From Trichosphaerium sp. ATCC 40318 (lineage: Eukaryota > Discosea > Flabellinia > Trichosidae): a DNA stretch of 64,000 nt. The notes under the pieces were generated by a model that worked only from the letters and a program-made list of their open reading frames with translations, did not search any database and was not told the DNA's origin. Numbering within the stretch: position 1 is the first letter of the stretch; each line of letters starts with the position of its first letter. Both the position numbers and the translations under genes were made by a program. The stretch is taken from positions 682,001 to 746,000 of the forward strand of contig JALMLS010000455.1 in assembly GCA_038496445.1 (NCBI GenBank). Reading direction: 5' to 3'. This document shows, one piece after another, positions 23,198 to 39,911 of the stretch.

Positions 23198-26100
23198 ATG
23201 GCCCAAATTAAATCCGCTCGTGGTGATGATCTTTTGGTGTTTAGTAAGTGGGTTTTTTTTGAAGTTGTCATGAATGAGTCGTTTTTTAGGAAACATATTC
23301 ACTCTGGATGAGGCTTGTTTTTACAAAGGGACTTTAAAAAATGGTATCAGACATGGCAAAGGCGAAATGACATGGTACTTTGATAACGATGTTACTGGTA
23401 AGAGAGTGTTTTTGTGATGATTACCAAAAATACTTAGGCTATAAGAATGGTAGCAAATACATTGGCGACTTTGTGGATGGCAAAATGACAGGAAAAGGAG
23501 AGCTTTATTCGCCAGATGGTACCAAATACATTGGCGACCTTGTGGATGATAAGTTAACAGGGAAAGGAGAGCTTTATTGGCCAGATGGTAGAAAATACAT
23601 CGGTGACTTTGTGGATGGCAAAATGACAGGAAAAGGAGAGCATTGTTGGCTAGATGGTAACAAATACATCGGTGACTTTGTGGATGGCAAGAGAACAGGA
23701 AAAGGAGAGCATTGTTGGCCAGATGGTAACAAATACATCGGTGACTTTGTGGATGGCAAGAGTACAGGAAAAGGAGAGCTTTATTCGCCAGATGGTAGCA
23801 AATACATTGGCGACTTTGTGGATGGCAAGAGAACAGGGAAAGGAGAGCTTTGTTCGCCAGATGGTAGCAAATACATTGGCGACTTTGTGAATGACTATAT
23901 GGCAGGAAAAGGAGAGCTTTATTCGCCAGATGGTAGCAAATACGTTGGTAACTTTGTGTATGGCAAGAGAACAGGAAAAGGAGAGCTTTATTTGCCAAAT
24001 GGTACCAAATACATTGGTAACTTTGTGGGTGAGCAGTTTCTTAATTCGGCAGCTACCAAGATTTCTGGAGAACCCAATCAACACGCCTTTTTCAAAATGG
24101 CAATAATTTGCACCAAAAGTACATCCGCGGCCATTGAAGATGTTTTTGTATTTTCAGAAGATACAAAGTACTTCAAGAAGCTGAATGATTGGTTTATAGC
24201 TCCCACATTTATTACTTTACCTCAAAAAGACAGTTTCGAAATATTGTGTCAGAAATCCTTAATTTTTGAGATCAGTTCCAAAAAGACATTCACAGGATTT
24301 GTTAAACAGATAAGACTACACAAAGATGAAAACAATAGGTTGTGCGATGTGGTATTTGTTTATGATCTTTGTTTACGTGACCCTGAGATATCATTACATC
24401 AAGGTACATACCAACAACATATTTAACTGTGTGCTGATATTAATAATTTAGTTACAACTATAGCACGTGAGATTCCAGGGGCACGTGTGATACCAATAAA
24501 GATACGTGACATAACAAAAGAACAATTTCAAGGTGAATATTACGGATCATTGTCCCCTCAAAAACCATCAATTGCTTCTGGTATGAATCACACAGAATAC
24601 GAATACATAAAGCAACTGAAAGCAAAATTGTTGGTTGTGGGTCATGGAGGAGCAGGTATGCTCAAGCAATATGAGTTTCTTCAAATTAACGCAATATTAG
24701 GAAAGACAACTTTAGTAAAGACGTTGTCAGGTGAAAAAGATGAGAGTGTTGATTCAACAGTTGGCTTTGATACCTCTTCTCTATTGTATGTTTGTTCGAT
24801 ATTCTATATGAGATGTAACACTAACACATGTAGATATGGTAATTTATCATTCACTGTTTTAGACTTTGCTGGACAGATGGAATACAAAGGGCTTCATAAG
24901 TATTTTTTCGCCAAACAACTTGCCATTTACATCATAGTTGTAAGATCCTAAGACCACGTGAACAAACATTTTCTTATCTATTCTTTTTAGATTGACTTAT
25001 CACTATCAATTACAGAGCAGAAAGAGCACCTTAAGCACTGGGTTCATACCCTTAGTAAGTTTTTGAAAGGACAAGATGCGACATACTACTCAGTGATTGT
25101 ATATGGATCCAAGTCGGATATCCATTCAGGAGACTTAGAAGCCAATAAAAAAGAGCTACACTCCTTCCGGATGAAATCGTCAGTGTACCTTGTGTTTTGC
25201 TTAGATGGTACTCATGTTTTAACTAAGCAAGTTTTCTAATGTTGTTTCAAAAGGTATAGCTGGTCTTGAAAAGAAATTGAAGCGTCAAGCAAAATACATG
25301 AAGTCACAGTACCCAAAAGTACCAACTCTATACGACAAAGTACAAAAAGCATTAAAGAAAGCAGTTGTGAAAAAAGATAGATTGAAGGATAACATCATAT
25401 CATTGTACGTTAATTACTTTTTCAGAAACACTGATAATTAACATGAAAATAGTGAAGACGTCACTCAACTGTTACCTGAGACTATTAAAATGGCTCCTAT
25501 TGAGTTGGTTGCCTCGTTAAATTACCTTCACTCTATTGGTAGCATTATGTTTGATGAGGTACTTCTGCTTGCCTAAAACCTTTTCTGTGAGTTTGAACTC
25601 GATTTAATTATCCCTATAGTCATCGTACATGTTGTGTTTAGACCCTCCCATTCTATCTCGTATTATGAGTGTCTTTATTGCTCCTACAGAACACCTGAAC
25701 AGATTATTGAATGGAAATTCTCGGAATCACTGCGCTGTGTTCACTTATGCAGAGGCCCATTACCGCATCTCAAAGGTATTCAAACAGTGTACAATGGTTG
25801 AAGTGAAGCAAGTGATGAGATTCTTGGTTAAATTGTCATTTTGTGTTCGCTTGACAAGAGAAGAAAAGGTAGCACTTTGTAACATGTTTTTATTGGTACA
25901 TTATTTACTTACTGTGGTTAGAAAGTATACGGCTCAGATGGATACATCATAATTTCATTATTGCCAAAAGCTGATATGTTGTACTTTCCACCTGTGACGG
26001 AAAAGGAGGCCAGTATCGATCTAGTTAAACGCAGAAAGGAGGAATTATCCATATTTTCTGACGTGTTTTACTTGAACAAGTTGCCAACAAAGTGGAGGTT

Positions 26101-28581
26101 GCTATCAATTATACCTAAGAGAGATGATAAATTTGAGATCAAGACGATTAAAACGATCAAGAAAAATGCAAATACGCAAAAAATAGTACGTTTAGAAACA
26201 CGTGTTCATTCAGTTCTGTTTTTTTTTCTCAATTTTTTCTTTGCTTTCTATGTTTATTGTTTTTGCTGTTAAACAACTTTTAGTCACTTCCCAACAAATA
26301 TGAGCACATATCAACCGTTTCAAAGTTCTTGGCTTATCAATTTACTTCCCCAGAAATATCAATAGATGTGTTTAATAACTTGCAAACAAGATTAAGAGGT
26401 GAGAACCAAAATAACATTTTATTTATGTTAACAAAATATCTAGAGTTCCAAAACAAAGACTTCCGCCTGTTTTCAAATCTGATAGTATTGGATGACTTGT
26501 ACGGCAACACAATTGTGCTGTACTATAATAGCCATGCGGTAAATATTGTCATTAGAGGCAAGGTGCCGTGGCTATGGAAGGTACGATAATAGTTAAGTAT
26601 TGCAAAAATTCATATATTTTAGAAATGTATTGGATCATACGTAGCACCGTTGGAAGGTAACCAAGTTCAACTATGCCCTGTTAGCATTCAAAACGGCCAC
26701 ATTGTTGTAGCTACACAACCTCCATATAAGTTTGACCAAACAGGTAACCACAATGTGAAGTCAACTATACTTAAATCTGATAGGAGATATTGTCACAGCA
26801 TCTCACTTGAAAGAGGGCTTTCCTGTACTGCCAATAAGCCAAAATACCTTTTGGAGCAGTCTTCATGGTGAAAAATTCTTGCGACAAGGCGATTGGAAAG
26901 AAAACAAGAAAAAGTATCCGGGTTTGAGATGGACGTCTCTCACAAGCAACGAAACAGCCAAAGTATGTGTAACACTTGTTCCAGTTTGTTATTTAATCTT
27001 TGGTAACTAAATCCAAAAAGGAGCGTTATGATGAGTACTTGAGAGCTCGCAATATGTTCTACAAGTTTATGGGTACTGAGAGTGAGTCGTTCTTTAAACT
27101 TGAAAAGATTGTATTCTTTGACAATCAAACGCTTGAAGCTGCATTCCAAAAAAAATATGAACATCTCGTTTCTAAAGTACTTCAATCTAAATCTTCAGGT
27201 AAGTGATTTGAACATTTGGTGGCAATTCTTATTAATCCCATTTAGATATTAGAGCTAGCAGTGCTGTTGATAAAAATATTCTTGAAGCACAAGAACGTAC
27301 AATGAACCATTTGAAAAACTACACTCTTCGTGTTTCTTGTAATGAGCAAATCAATCTCATTGGTGGGTTTCACGGAACAACAGAGGTATTCTCCTCTTAT
27401 TAAGTATTCTACTAATACGCATACATAGGACATCAGTTTTTCAATTGCGACCAACAACTTCAGAGAGCCAACCAAGTCAAAAAGCAAGAAAGATGAAGGA
27501 TTCTTTGGTACAAATACCTAAGCTTTCAATGTGTACTTGTCTAACTTACTGTGTTACAAAGGGAATGGTATCTACTTCACACAATACCCAGACTATGGTA
27601 CGTGTCTATAGTCATGTGCTTAGAGTTAATAGAGCTGTTGTAGGAAAGGTGTATGCGGAGTGGAAGAAGACTGATACTCCTTGTATGTTGATATCATGGG
27701 TGATGATGGGAAAACCCTATCCGGCTACTGAGGTTCCTAACCCTCGAGATCCAAACAGTCTCTATGGAAAACCATGCAAGGTAATCAATTGAAATTACCC
27801 ATTAATTCATTAATTAGGCTAACAACGTAAAAATAGGATGGATACGATTCACACTATGCTATTGTAAAAAAAACAACAGATGCTCGCAATTGTTATCCTT
27901 GTAAAAAACATGAAAAACCAGACTTTGATGAGATTGTTGTATTCTCTAACAAACAAGTACGAACCTGACATTCTGTTAATAATCCTACAGGCGGGTTCTT
28001 CTAACTTTCTTTTCAATAGATTCTTCCGAGATACCTTGTTTATTACCAAAGCACAAATACTATTACTCCATCACAGTTCAACATCAAGTACAGAGATGCA
28101 AAGAGTCTCATCTTATGGGTTGATGATAACTTATCCAGGGAGAACAAAGATATTGTGAAGCTATTAAAAGCTCGGCCAAAGAAAACAGAGGCACGACAAA
28201 ATAGAATATGTTGAAGGGTACTACTAACCTCCAAAGGTTTTGGAAATGATGTCATCCTCAGAGGTTTTGGGATGGCTCCAAAAGTTTAAAGGATATAGTA
28301 ACAATAGGCTACGTATTGTAACAAACAGATACCGTAAAGGTGATGGAGATGAGAATGCAGCAGAGCACTTGGTAAAAAGTATAATTAAGCACAATAAGAA
28401 ATGGAGTAAAATACCTATTCTTGTGTTTTGTGGTACGCGTGTCACAACAACAATCGATTGCATTGAAGTTAAACATGCTCATATTTTGAATCTAGGAAAC
28501 AAATCAAGTGTCAAGTACCTCAAAAGGAAATACAGGAATGTTTCAGTCACAGACAATCCTGCAGATGTATTATCCTTGTAA
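23198..28581 (+). CDS. MORN-Roc-COR-PARP-receiver-like multidomain protein (about 1422 aa)
   Basis: Twenty-two exons reconstructed from ATG 23198 to TAA 28579-28581; frame is kept throughout. Residues about 28-250 are MORN repeats of 23 residues (YIGDFVDGKMTGKGELYSPD). Residues about 430-620 are a Roc GTPase: P-loop VVGHGGAGKTTL (split by the intron 24656-24700), switch DFAGQMEYKG, and GSKSD for base binding. Residues about 640-980 are COR-like (YLHSIGSIMFDE, LCLDPPILSRIM). Residues about 1034-1275 are a PARP catalytic domain with the H-Y-E triad: H1135 in GGFHGTTE, Y1170 in GNGIYFTQYPDYG, E1255 in FDEIVVFSNKQ, plus YDSHYAIV. The end (SLILWVDDN, then LRIVTNRYRKGDG, then ILVFCG) looks like a receiver-type alpha/beta fold with paired Asp. 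No kinase domain is seen. The last intron (28155-28236, GTGAAG donor) is the least certain junction. It may couple GTP state to ADP-ribosylation; that is inference. Confidence 0.8.
23456..24032 (+). repeat. 69-bp tandem repeat array encoding MORN repeats
   Basis: Eight to nine nearly identical 69-bp units inside exon 3 of the Roc-PARP gene. Each starts AAATACATTGGCGACTTTGT and differs by only a few bases from its neighbours. The unit equals 23 codons, one MORN repeat. High identity at silent sites points to recent duplication or gene conversion, so the copy number may vary between strains. The mirror frame on the minus strand is also open but is a by-product. Confidence 0.85.
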
Positions 28582-28630
28582 ACAAGTGTTATAGTTGACG
28601 ATATAAATATATCTAGAATTTTACTTGAAA

Positions 28631-33823
<5,193 letters not shown>

Positions 33824-33848
33824 GGAGATCTGAACTGTCTAGGGCCGT

Positions 33849-33858
33849 GTCACGTGAC
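33849..33858. promoter_or_regulatory. 10-bp palindrome GTCACGTGAC
   Basis: A perfect palindrome with an E-box-like core, 26 bp upstream of the ABC transporter start. A bHLH-zipper-type factor would be the usual reader of CACGTG; that is inference. An identical copy sits at 34226-34235 near the divergent gene. Confidence 0.45.
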
Positions 33859-34225
33859 AGAAGCCATGAAGTGAAAATTAAGTGGAATTTCTCAAAAATG
33901 GTACGTTTTGGTAATAGTGATCGAATATGAGACATAAAGGATTTTGCTTCGCAATGGCATCGCCCCATTACTCACAATTGTTAACAGAAGTACGTGGGCT
34001 AATAGTGAATGGTAAATGTTATGCTGATACTTTCTCTAGAGGTGGCGTTAAATCTATCCCAGTTCAGTTTTACAGGCTACAGTCTAGAACAGATACTGTC
34101 AATACAAAGTACATAACGTATTTGGTTATCATTATTTTGTAAGCGAGATCTACCACTACCACCTCTACGAATCCCTATCTTCCCTACTTTAAGCGCAGGT
34201 TAAGGGAGCTATTCCTAATAAGGCT
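33859..34225. other. Divergent intergenic region with a doubtful small plus-strand frame
   Basis: The shared 5' region of the ABC transporter (minus) and the NMT1-like gene (plus). A plus-strand frame from ATG 33957 (MASPHYSQLLTEVRGLIVNG) runs to 34142, and an exon after a GTACAT donor could extend it, but no family is recognised. It may be a tiny gene or noise. Confidence 0.25.
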
Positions 34226-34235
34226 GTCACGTGAC
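34226..34235. promoter_or_regulatory. 10-bp palindrome GTCACGTGAC
   Basis: Identical to the copy at 33849-33858 and about 105 bp upstream of the NMT1-like start codon. The placement of one copy near each of two divergent genes suggests shared control by one CACGTG-binding factor. Confidence 0.45.
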
Positions 34236-34338
34236 AATATTAACTATTTCAGAGAAAACTTGTCGTTTAAACTCACCGAAATCAGAATGAAAACAACGCA
34301 GTTTTCATTAATTTCAAAATCATAACGTCATATCACAA

Positions 34339-35107
34339 ATGACAGAGATAACTGTTGCGTTAGATTGGACTCCAAACATTATACATGCAGGGTTTTTTAT
34401 TGCTAAACAACTCAAATGGTTTGAAGAGGAAGGATTGAAAGTTCACCTTTTATCGCCAAAGGAAGACAACTATTCTACAACGCCATTACGTAAGCTCTTG
34501 GATCCTAAGAGAAAAGTAGACTTTGCTTTATCTCCAACAGAAAGCGTAATGTCGTATCAAACTTCTAGAAACCCTCAAGACGTTGTAGCTGTTAGTGCTC
34601 TTCTACAGAAAGACGCAAGCGCAATTGTAACGCTTTCTACAAGTGGTATAGACAAACCTTCAAAACTCGACGGAAAAATCTATGGTAGCTACGCAGCACG
34701 ATTCGAAGACCATATTGTGAAAGAAATGGTAAAGAATGATGGAGGTAGCGGAGAATTAAAGATAACACAACCCAACAAGCTTAAAATATGGGATAACTTT
34801 TTGTCCGGAACAGTTGCTTGCCAATGACCCTCCGAAAGCCATCGAAGCACTCAAGAATTGCGGAGAAGAAGACCTGAAGGACAGTAAACTACTAGAAAGA
34901 GCTGTGGCACACTTGAAGGGTACAATCCTTTTGGACAACGGAACGTGGGGAACGATGGATGCTAACAGGTACTCTAAACAGTCTATGGCGGTGCTAACTA
35001 GGATTAGGTGGAAAGCGTTCGTAGATTGGCTTGTAGAGAAGGGTTTGCTCGAAAAGGATAAGAAACCAGATATCGGTCGCCTGTACACCAACGATTTGTT
35101 AGCGTAA
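34339..35107 (+). pseudogene. NMT1/THI5-like substrate-binding-type protein, internal deletion with frameshift
   Basis: Intronless. Residues 1-157 (TVALDWTPNIIHAGFFIAKQ ... LSPTESVMSYQTSR ... DKPSKLDGKIYGSYA) match the first lobe of NMT1/THI5-like proteins, the fold linked to thiamine-pyrimidine synthesis or transport. At about 34798-34805 the frame changes, and the other frame continues directly into the family's C-terminal part (PEQLLANDPPKAIEALK ... WGTMDANRYSKQ), ending at TAA 35105-35107. About 55-65 residues of the middle lobe expected between the two halves are absent, so no intron can restore them; the only GT-AG pair is 11 bp apart. Either the gene is dead by a deletion, or the assembly dropped bases. 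The fungal THI5 active-site His context is not seen, so true HMP synthesis is doubtful even before the lesion. Confidence 0.7.
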
Positions 35108-35379
35108 GCAATAAATAAAGCTCACATCACTTTTGAACGTCTCCAAGTCTATTTCATCTATTTTCAACAGTATCGACGCGTACCTCAGACGCACAGTACG
35201 TCAACGGTCTTGTAAACAAGGTAGGAGGGAAAAACCGTGACATCAAGATCTTGCTATTTGGTTTATTTGTACAGGTGGGGTTATTTCTTGTTTTGGCCAA
35301 AGCCTAGAGACTCTAAAGTGACTTGCTTTGTTTTACGCACTTTGGCTAATAAGGTTTTAGTTAAAAAGACAAAGAAGGG
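35108..35379. other. Convergent intergenic spacer
   Basis: The 3' flanks of the NMT1-like gene (AATAAA near 35111) and of ORC6. No coding signal. Confidence 0.5.
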
Positions 35380-36765
35380 TTACATTTGCTGATAGCACGT
35401 ACTTGGAGGCTGCAATAACATTGCAGTGTATTTCTCAATATCAGCGTCTTGCTCTACTTGAGCTCGTTTTCTCTTCATAGAACGCTATGACGTGTTAGTA
35501 AGCACGAGATGCATGGCAGTGTGGGATGTTAATTGAAACAAACTGCTTTGGCAACGTACTTTAGGTCTATCCTTCTTTGGTGATGTTTTAGATGGATTAG
35601 AGTTAAGAATACCTTCTATCTCACTAACGTTAACGACATCCGTCTTTTCGGTCAAAACAGCCGAATTTAATCCTGGTGATACCGTTAGACCCTTACAATG
35701 CGAAGAAACTGCTACTTACGTGACGTCTTTGGCTTTTCGGGCATTTTCTTCGCTGCATCTTTGTTAGGCTTTTTATTTTCTTGATTATCCTTTTCTGTTT
35801 GTTCTTTAGACGCTATTTTATTTTTTGTAGACTCGTTTCTCTTTTTCAAAATATTGTCGTTCGCAATTTTTTCCTTTTCTAATCTTTGCTTTTCTTTCTT
35901 CTCACGGATTGGTTTAAAAATAAGCTCATCCAACGATTCACATATCTGCAATTACAATGTAAATATAACGAGGTGATTTAAGAGCTTAACGTGCATCTGA
36001 AAACCGTGTACGGCTCGCCTCAGTAACCTCTAGGAGTTTTTTTTTATCTACTTTTTTCTATTGTCGTTATTACTAGTATAGAGCGAAACAAAACGCATGG
36101 GATTGATTCGTACCCTCTTAGATTGTGCTGTTAAAAAAAATGCTGCTGCAACAAATTCTGGTGCTGTATAATCTATATCCTTTCTTCTGGACGCGTTCAA
36201 ACGCGCAGAAAATAGTTTTTTGTAACTTGCGGGAGTATTAAAAGGCGTTGTAGCGAATAATGTCTACGTACGTTTTTAACACATTTGAAGCTGTTTTTGC
36301 AAGGTCTGGTAGCCCGAACTGTACTCCCAACTGTGAAAAAGTGATTTCAAATCTATTAAACGTTAAAACAAAAAAGTCGTTAAAAAATTTTTAAATGCGT
36401 GCTTGATTTTGAGTGTGTTGGTTATTAAACCAAAAGCCTGTTGGTATTGACGAGAATTGGCGCCAATTTGTTTAAGTGCCACTGCTCGATCGAATTTATG
36501 CTTGTAACTGTAATTGAATCAATACTAGGGCAGTTGCGACTACTAATACGCACAATCGACAAGCTAGGTTTACACAAACGATATTCTTGCATTCATTACC
36601 CTACAAATGGTAAGTTACGCGTAAAAAGCGTAGATTTACCTTTCGTAAACCCATAGGAAGCCTAATTTGTAACAGCCGCGTATATTCTTCTGATTTCCTT
36701 ATGACGCGTACATCTGTGATACCTAACCGCGCAAATATCGGTTTTAACGCTGCTGATACACTCAT
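35380..36765 (-). CDS. ORC6: Origin recognition complex subunit 6
   Basis: Start ATG 36765-36763 (MSVSAALKPIFARLGITDVR), stop TAA 35382-35380, about seven exons. The protein shows the two TFIIB/cyclin-like halves of Orc6: ECKNIVCVNLACRF with YKHKFDRAVALKQIGANSRQ, then LGVQFGLPDLAKTASNVLKT and the helix TAPEFVAAAFFLTAQSK. A basic Lys/Glu-rich linker follows (REKKEKQRLEKEK...). The last exon, KRKRAQVEQDADIEKYTAML, resembles the C-terminal Orc3-binding helix region. ORC6 is needed to load the MCM helicase at replication origins and works in the nucleus. The exon junction near 35690-35715 is uncertain. No symbol was assumed beyond ORC6 because the domain order and the LGVQFG motif both fit. Confidence 0.65.
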
Positions 36766-36951
36766 TGGGTAGTAATCCAAAAATTGTCATTCTCGGTCAA
36801 GCTGTGTTTTGTAAAAAGGACTAATTTAATGAATATATTAACACGTGTTTCTTTATGTAGTATCTAACTAAAGTACAAACCGTTGATTATGAGTATTCTC
36901 ACAAGATTTTTATTGAGTAAAGTGATGTATGTTTGTGTATAAAGAAAAGCA

Positions 36952-39408
36952 CTACGTCATCTGTGCGTATGCAGTTGGATCTTCTTTTTTCTTGCAGCAG
37001 CATATAACTACTACAATTACTACTATAACAAGTACTACAATTACTGCAGCAGCTATAGCAGCATATATCCAGATAGGAATACCGTCAGGGTCAGAATAAG
37101 GTGGATCAACTGGAAAATAGATTGAGTTGACTTGAGCGCAATTAGTCACAGGGAATAGTGCGCAGTCAAGTTCATGAGGTTCAACACAGCCTTCGTCAAT
37201 TTATAGTTGACAAGATGCATAACAAAGGTGAGGTTGCTCTCCAGTTCTCCTACAAAACTTCATAGCCCTGTCAAGGAAACTCTAAAGTAAAAATGAGCTC
37301 AAGGAAACAAGAAAAAAAGAAGAAAAAAAAGAACAATGCAATACTAGCAAACTAAAAAAGCAGACTTTACCACAATGTAGTTATGGGTTATATTTTTCAA
37401 TTGCTTTCACGGTGTCCAGAACTAGAACTCAAAAAGATTTTGCCATGGCAAGCTTTTTTCTTTGAAAAACAAAAGTTCTGCGTACTAGTGCCATATCTGA
37501 ACAGAGTTTGGATGTGAAGTTGTCCTTAGAAATGTCAATAACACATGGATTGATTTCACATTTATCTTCAACATAATTAACATCAACATAAATACTTGGT
37601 AGTGGACCAGGTTTTATAGTAGTTGCATAAAAATGACCTGATCCAGTCATTTTAATATAGTATGTTTCTCCTCCTGTCAGCATCATACTTTCAGTATGAG
37701 TTGTCCTAAACAAATACATAGTTAGCAGAGCGAAGGAGAACAACAGAAACTGAAAACCAGGAAGAGACTGTGACGTACAAAACATAGGAAGAAGTGTTTG
37801 ACTTGCAAACAGAATCTGAAACAATAATATAAGTCATACCAATGTCAACAGAATAATGCATTAGCATCTGGTTTAATTAATCTAAAAGTTTCATGATCTT
37901 CCTCTTCTGTTGCTACAGCAAAATAATTGATGTCGTTTTTCATCTCAACAGTCCATCTCTCAAGCCCTAAACAAAACAAAACTTAACACTTGCCGACTTA
38001 AATAAGGAAAAAAAAGAAGACAATAGCACTGCATCAACGGAAGGTCTTTAAGAAAAGTACAATTCATTTTTCCAAACTACGTAGTTTTCCAACTGGATAA
38101 AGTTTCGTTTGAAGCTTTTCAATACTGGGATAGTTGTCAAGACAAAAAAAAGAAGAAGGATCTAAACAAAATGTGTAGTTACCATCCCGCTTGATTCTTA
38201 TTGTTTCACCTGTTGGGTTATAAAATATGATATCCGTAACCTTGTCTATACAAGCTGCTATTAATTCAATACTCTCCCTTTCGCAATAAGAGTTTGCAGT
38301 ATGGACACAATAAGATCCAGTAAAATCGGTAACAGATAAAAATATAGTATCTGGTATTTCATATCTTCCATAATTGAAAGGAATGAAAGTATTCGCTGAT
38401 GGAGATAATCTAGGCACTAAGAAAAAACGTCAGTAGCTCACGGCAAACAAACCCCACGTGATAAACCACGTGACAAAGATAAATTGTTAACGTTAAATTA
38501 CAAAGCCAAAGAAAATACTATTAATGACGTACAATCATGTCTCTTAACGACACTCAAAGGAGATTCATCAGTAGCAAAGAAAAAGACTCTATAAAACTCC
38601 TTGCAAATGTCTGGGCGTTCTAGAATATCACCATCTCCATCAAATACAAGACCAGCAGCGTCTATGACTTCAAACTTATCAGGGAATTTAGAATGTTCAG
38701 TTTCAAGTTCTTCCATCATTTCTTCAGGTGACTCGCGTGGCATTATATTTGGTTGGGTCAAATCCGACGTAAAATATTCTGTACAAGAGCTTCTGAAGCA
38801 TGAGTTTCGTTCCACTGCTTTTCTTCAGCATTGTAGATAATAACAGCTTCAAGTGGAATTTCCATCATGCCTACAAGTGCGTAAATCAGTGAACAAAACT
38901 TTTTACAGAACAAAATTACCAGCAATGTCTTGACGGACTTCTGTTATGTTTCTACATTCAAAAATATCTGCGAAAACTACTTTCTTTGGTTGTCTATATT
39001 GATAATTCATACAAAGAGGTTCGTCTATCTTGCTACCGGTTCTATGACTAAACAAAAAAGTTAGAAAATCAACAAAAATCAACAAAATTAAAAGTTTGTT
39101 TTGCGTTATATTATGTGATATTGTACAATACTAGACACCATTTTCAAAACGTTCTTATCAGGTTAAATAAAGGGACTTACAGAAAACAAAGCAAGTATAC
39201 CTTCTAAGTGTAGTGGAAAAAAAAAAGTCGAAAAAATAGAAAGAAAAAAAATGGAAGATCAACAATGAAATAATCGGCCGTACACAGCTAAGCCACTACC
39301 AGTTGGAAGCAAAAAGTATTCCATAAATCTTGTCGTATAGCATACCACTGAGCTGCAGTAGCATTCATAGTTTGAACTTCATCCATGTAAGATTAGCCTT
39401 TGGTACAA
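36952..39408 (-). pseudogene. Decayed, 5'-truncated paralogue of the 46033-51289 surface protein
   Basis: Exon by exon this matches the last third of the plus-strand gene at 46033-51289: MNYQYRQPKKVVFADIFECR, MMEELETEHSKFPDKFEVID, FTGSYCVHTANSYCERES, and the membrane anchor with tail VVICCCKKKEDPTAYAQM. It is damaged. One-base and four-base losses shift the frame near 39385 and 39315. Two more shifts lie near 38790 and 38750, before and after GFDPTKYNATR. An in-frame TAA at about 37202-37204 interrupts the Cys-rich segment just before the membrane anchor. Homology stops at about 39408, at the edge of an intron, so the 5' two thirds are missing. Splice sites are otherwise conserved. A truncated secreted product from the downstream part cannot be excluded. 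Confidence 0.75.
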
Positions 39409-39911
39409 CTAAACAAAAAAAAACCGTTAGCACGCCATCGTCTGAAGAAAAGTGCGTAAACCTATGGCCCGTGAAACCCGTTTAGTATTGGATCGTTACT
39501 TAAAATTGTTTGAAATATTACTGTAAGTTTTACAATAATTTATATATGTGGGCTGATGTTTTGGAAGTCTGTAGCTCTAGCTCATTTGAGGCCTTCCGAT
39601 ACGATAACTTTACTTATAGGGAGGTGGTTCAGGGCCCTAGTAGTAGTGCTAAGTCAATAAAGTCAAGTTCTTTTTTAAAAAATGCAGATCACGGCGGAAC
39701 TGCACTTATAATCAGCGGGTTGCACTCTTTATTATCACAATTGTTTAGGGTTGGTGTCACCCACAGATTTTGATTCAACCATACACAACCCCAGGTAAGA
39801 CTTTTATAAATAATAGGGTGGGCGGATACTGTTCCATGTTTGTTCATAAACTTCTGTATGTGGTTTTTTTTTAAATTAGCCGTCTTCGTTTAAGTGAAAA
39901 AGCCCAGTACT
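39409..39911. other. Spacer 5' of the pseudogene
   Basis: Homology to the parent gene ends at 39408. A plus-strand open stretch at 39510-39773 (about 87 codons) is Ser-rich with no recognisable domain. Nothing else is seen. Confidence 0.35.

Noticed and set aside
23321-23998. 225-codon minus-strand repetitive frame
   Set aside because: It is the mirror of the MORN repeat array; the plus strand gives a known repeat with introns and domains.
23456-24032. Possible CRISPR-like array
   Set aside because: Units are contiguous coding repeats with no spacers, in a eukaryotic gene.
34805-34815. 11-bp GT-AG pair that would repair the NMT1-like frame
   Set aside because: Far too short for an intron, and it would still leave about 60 family residues missing.
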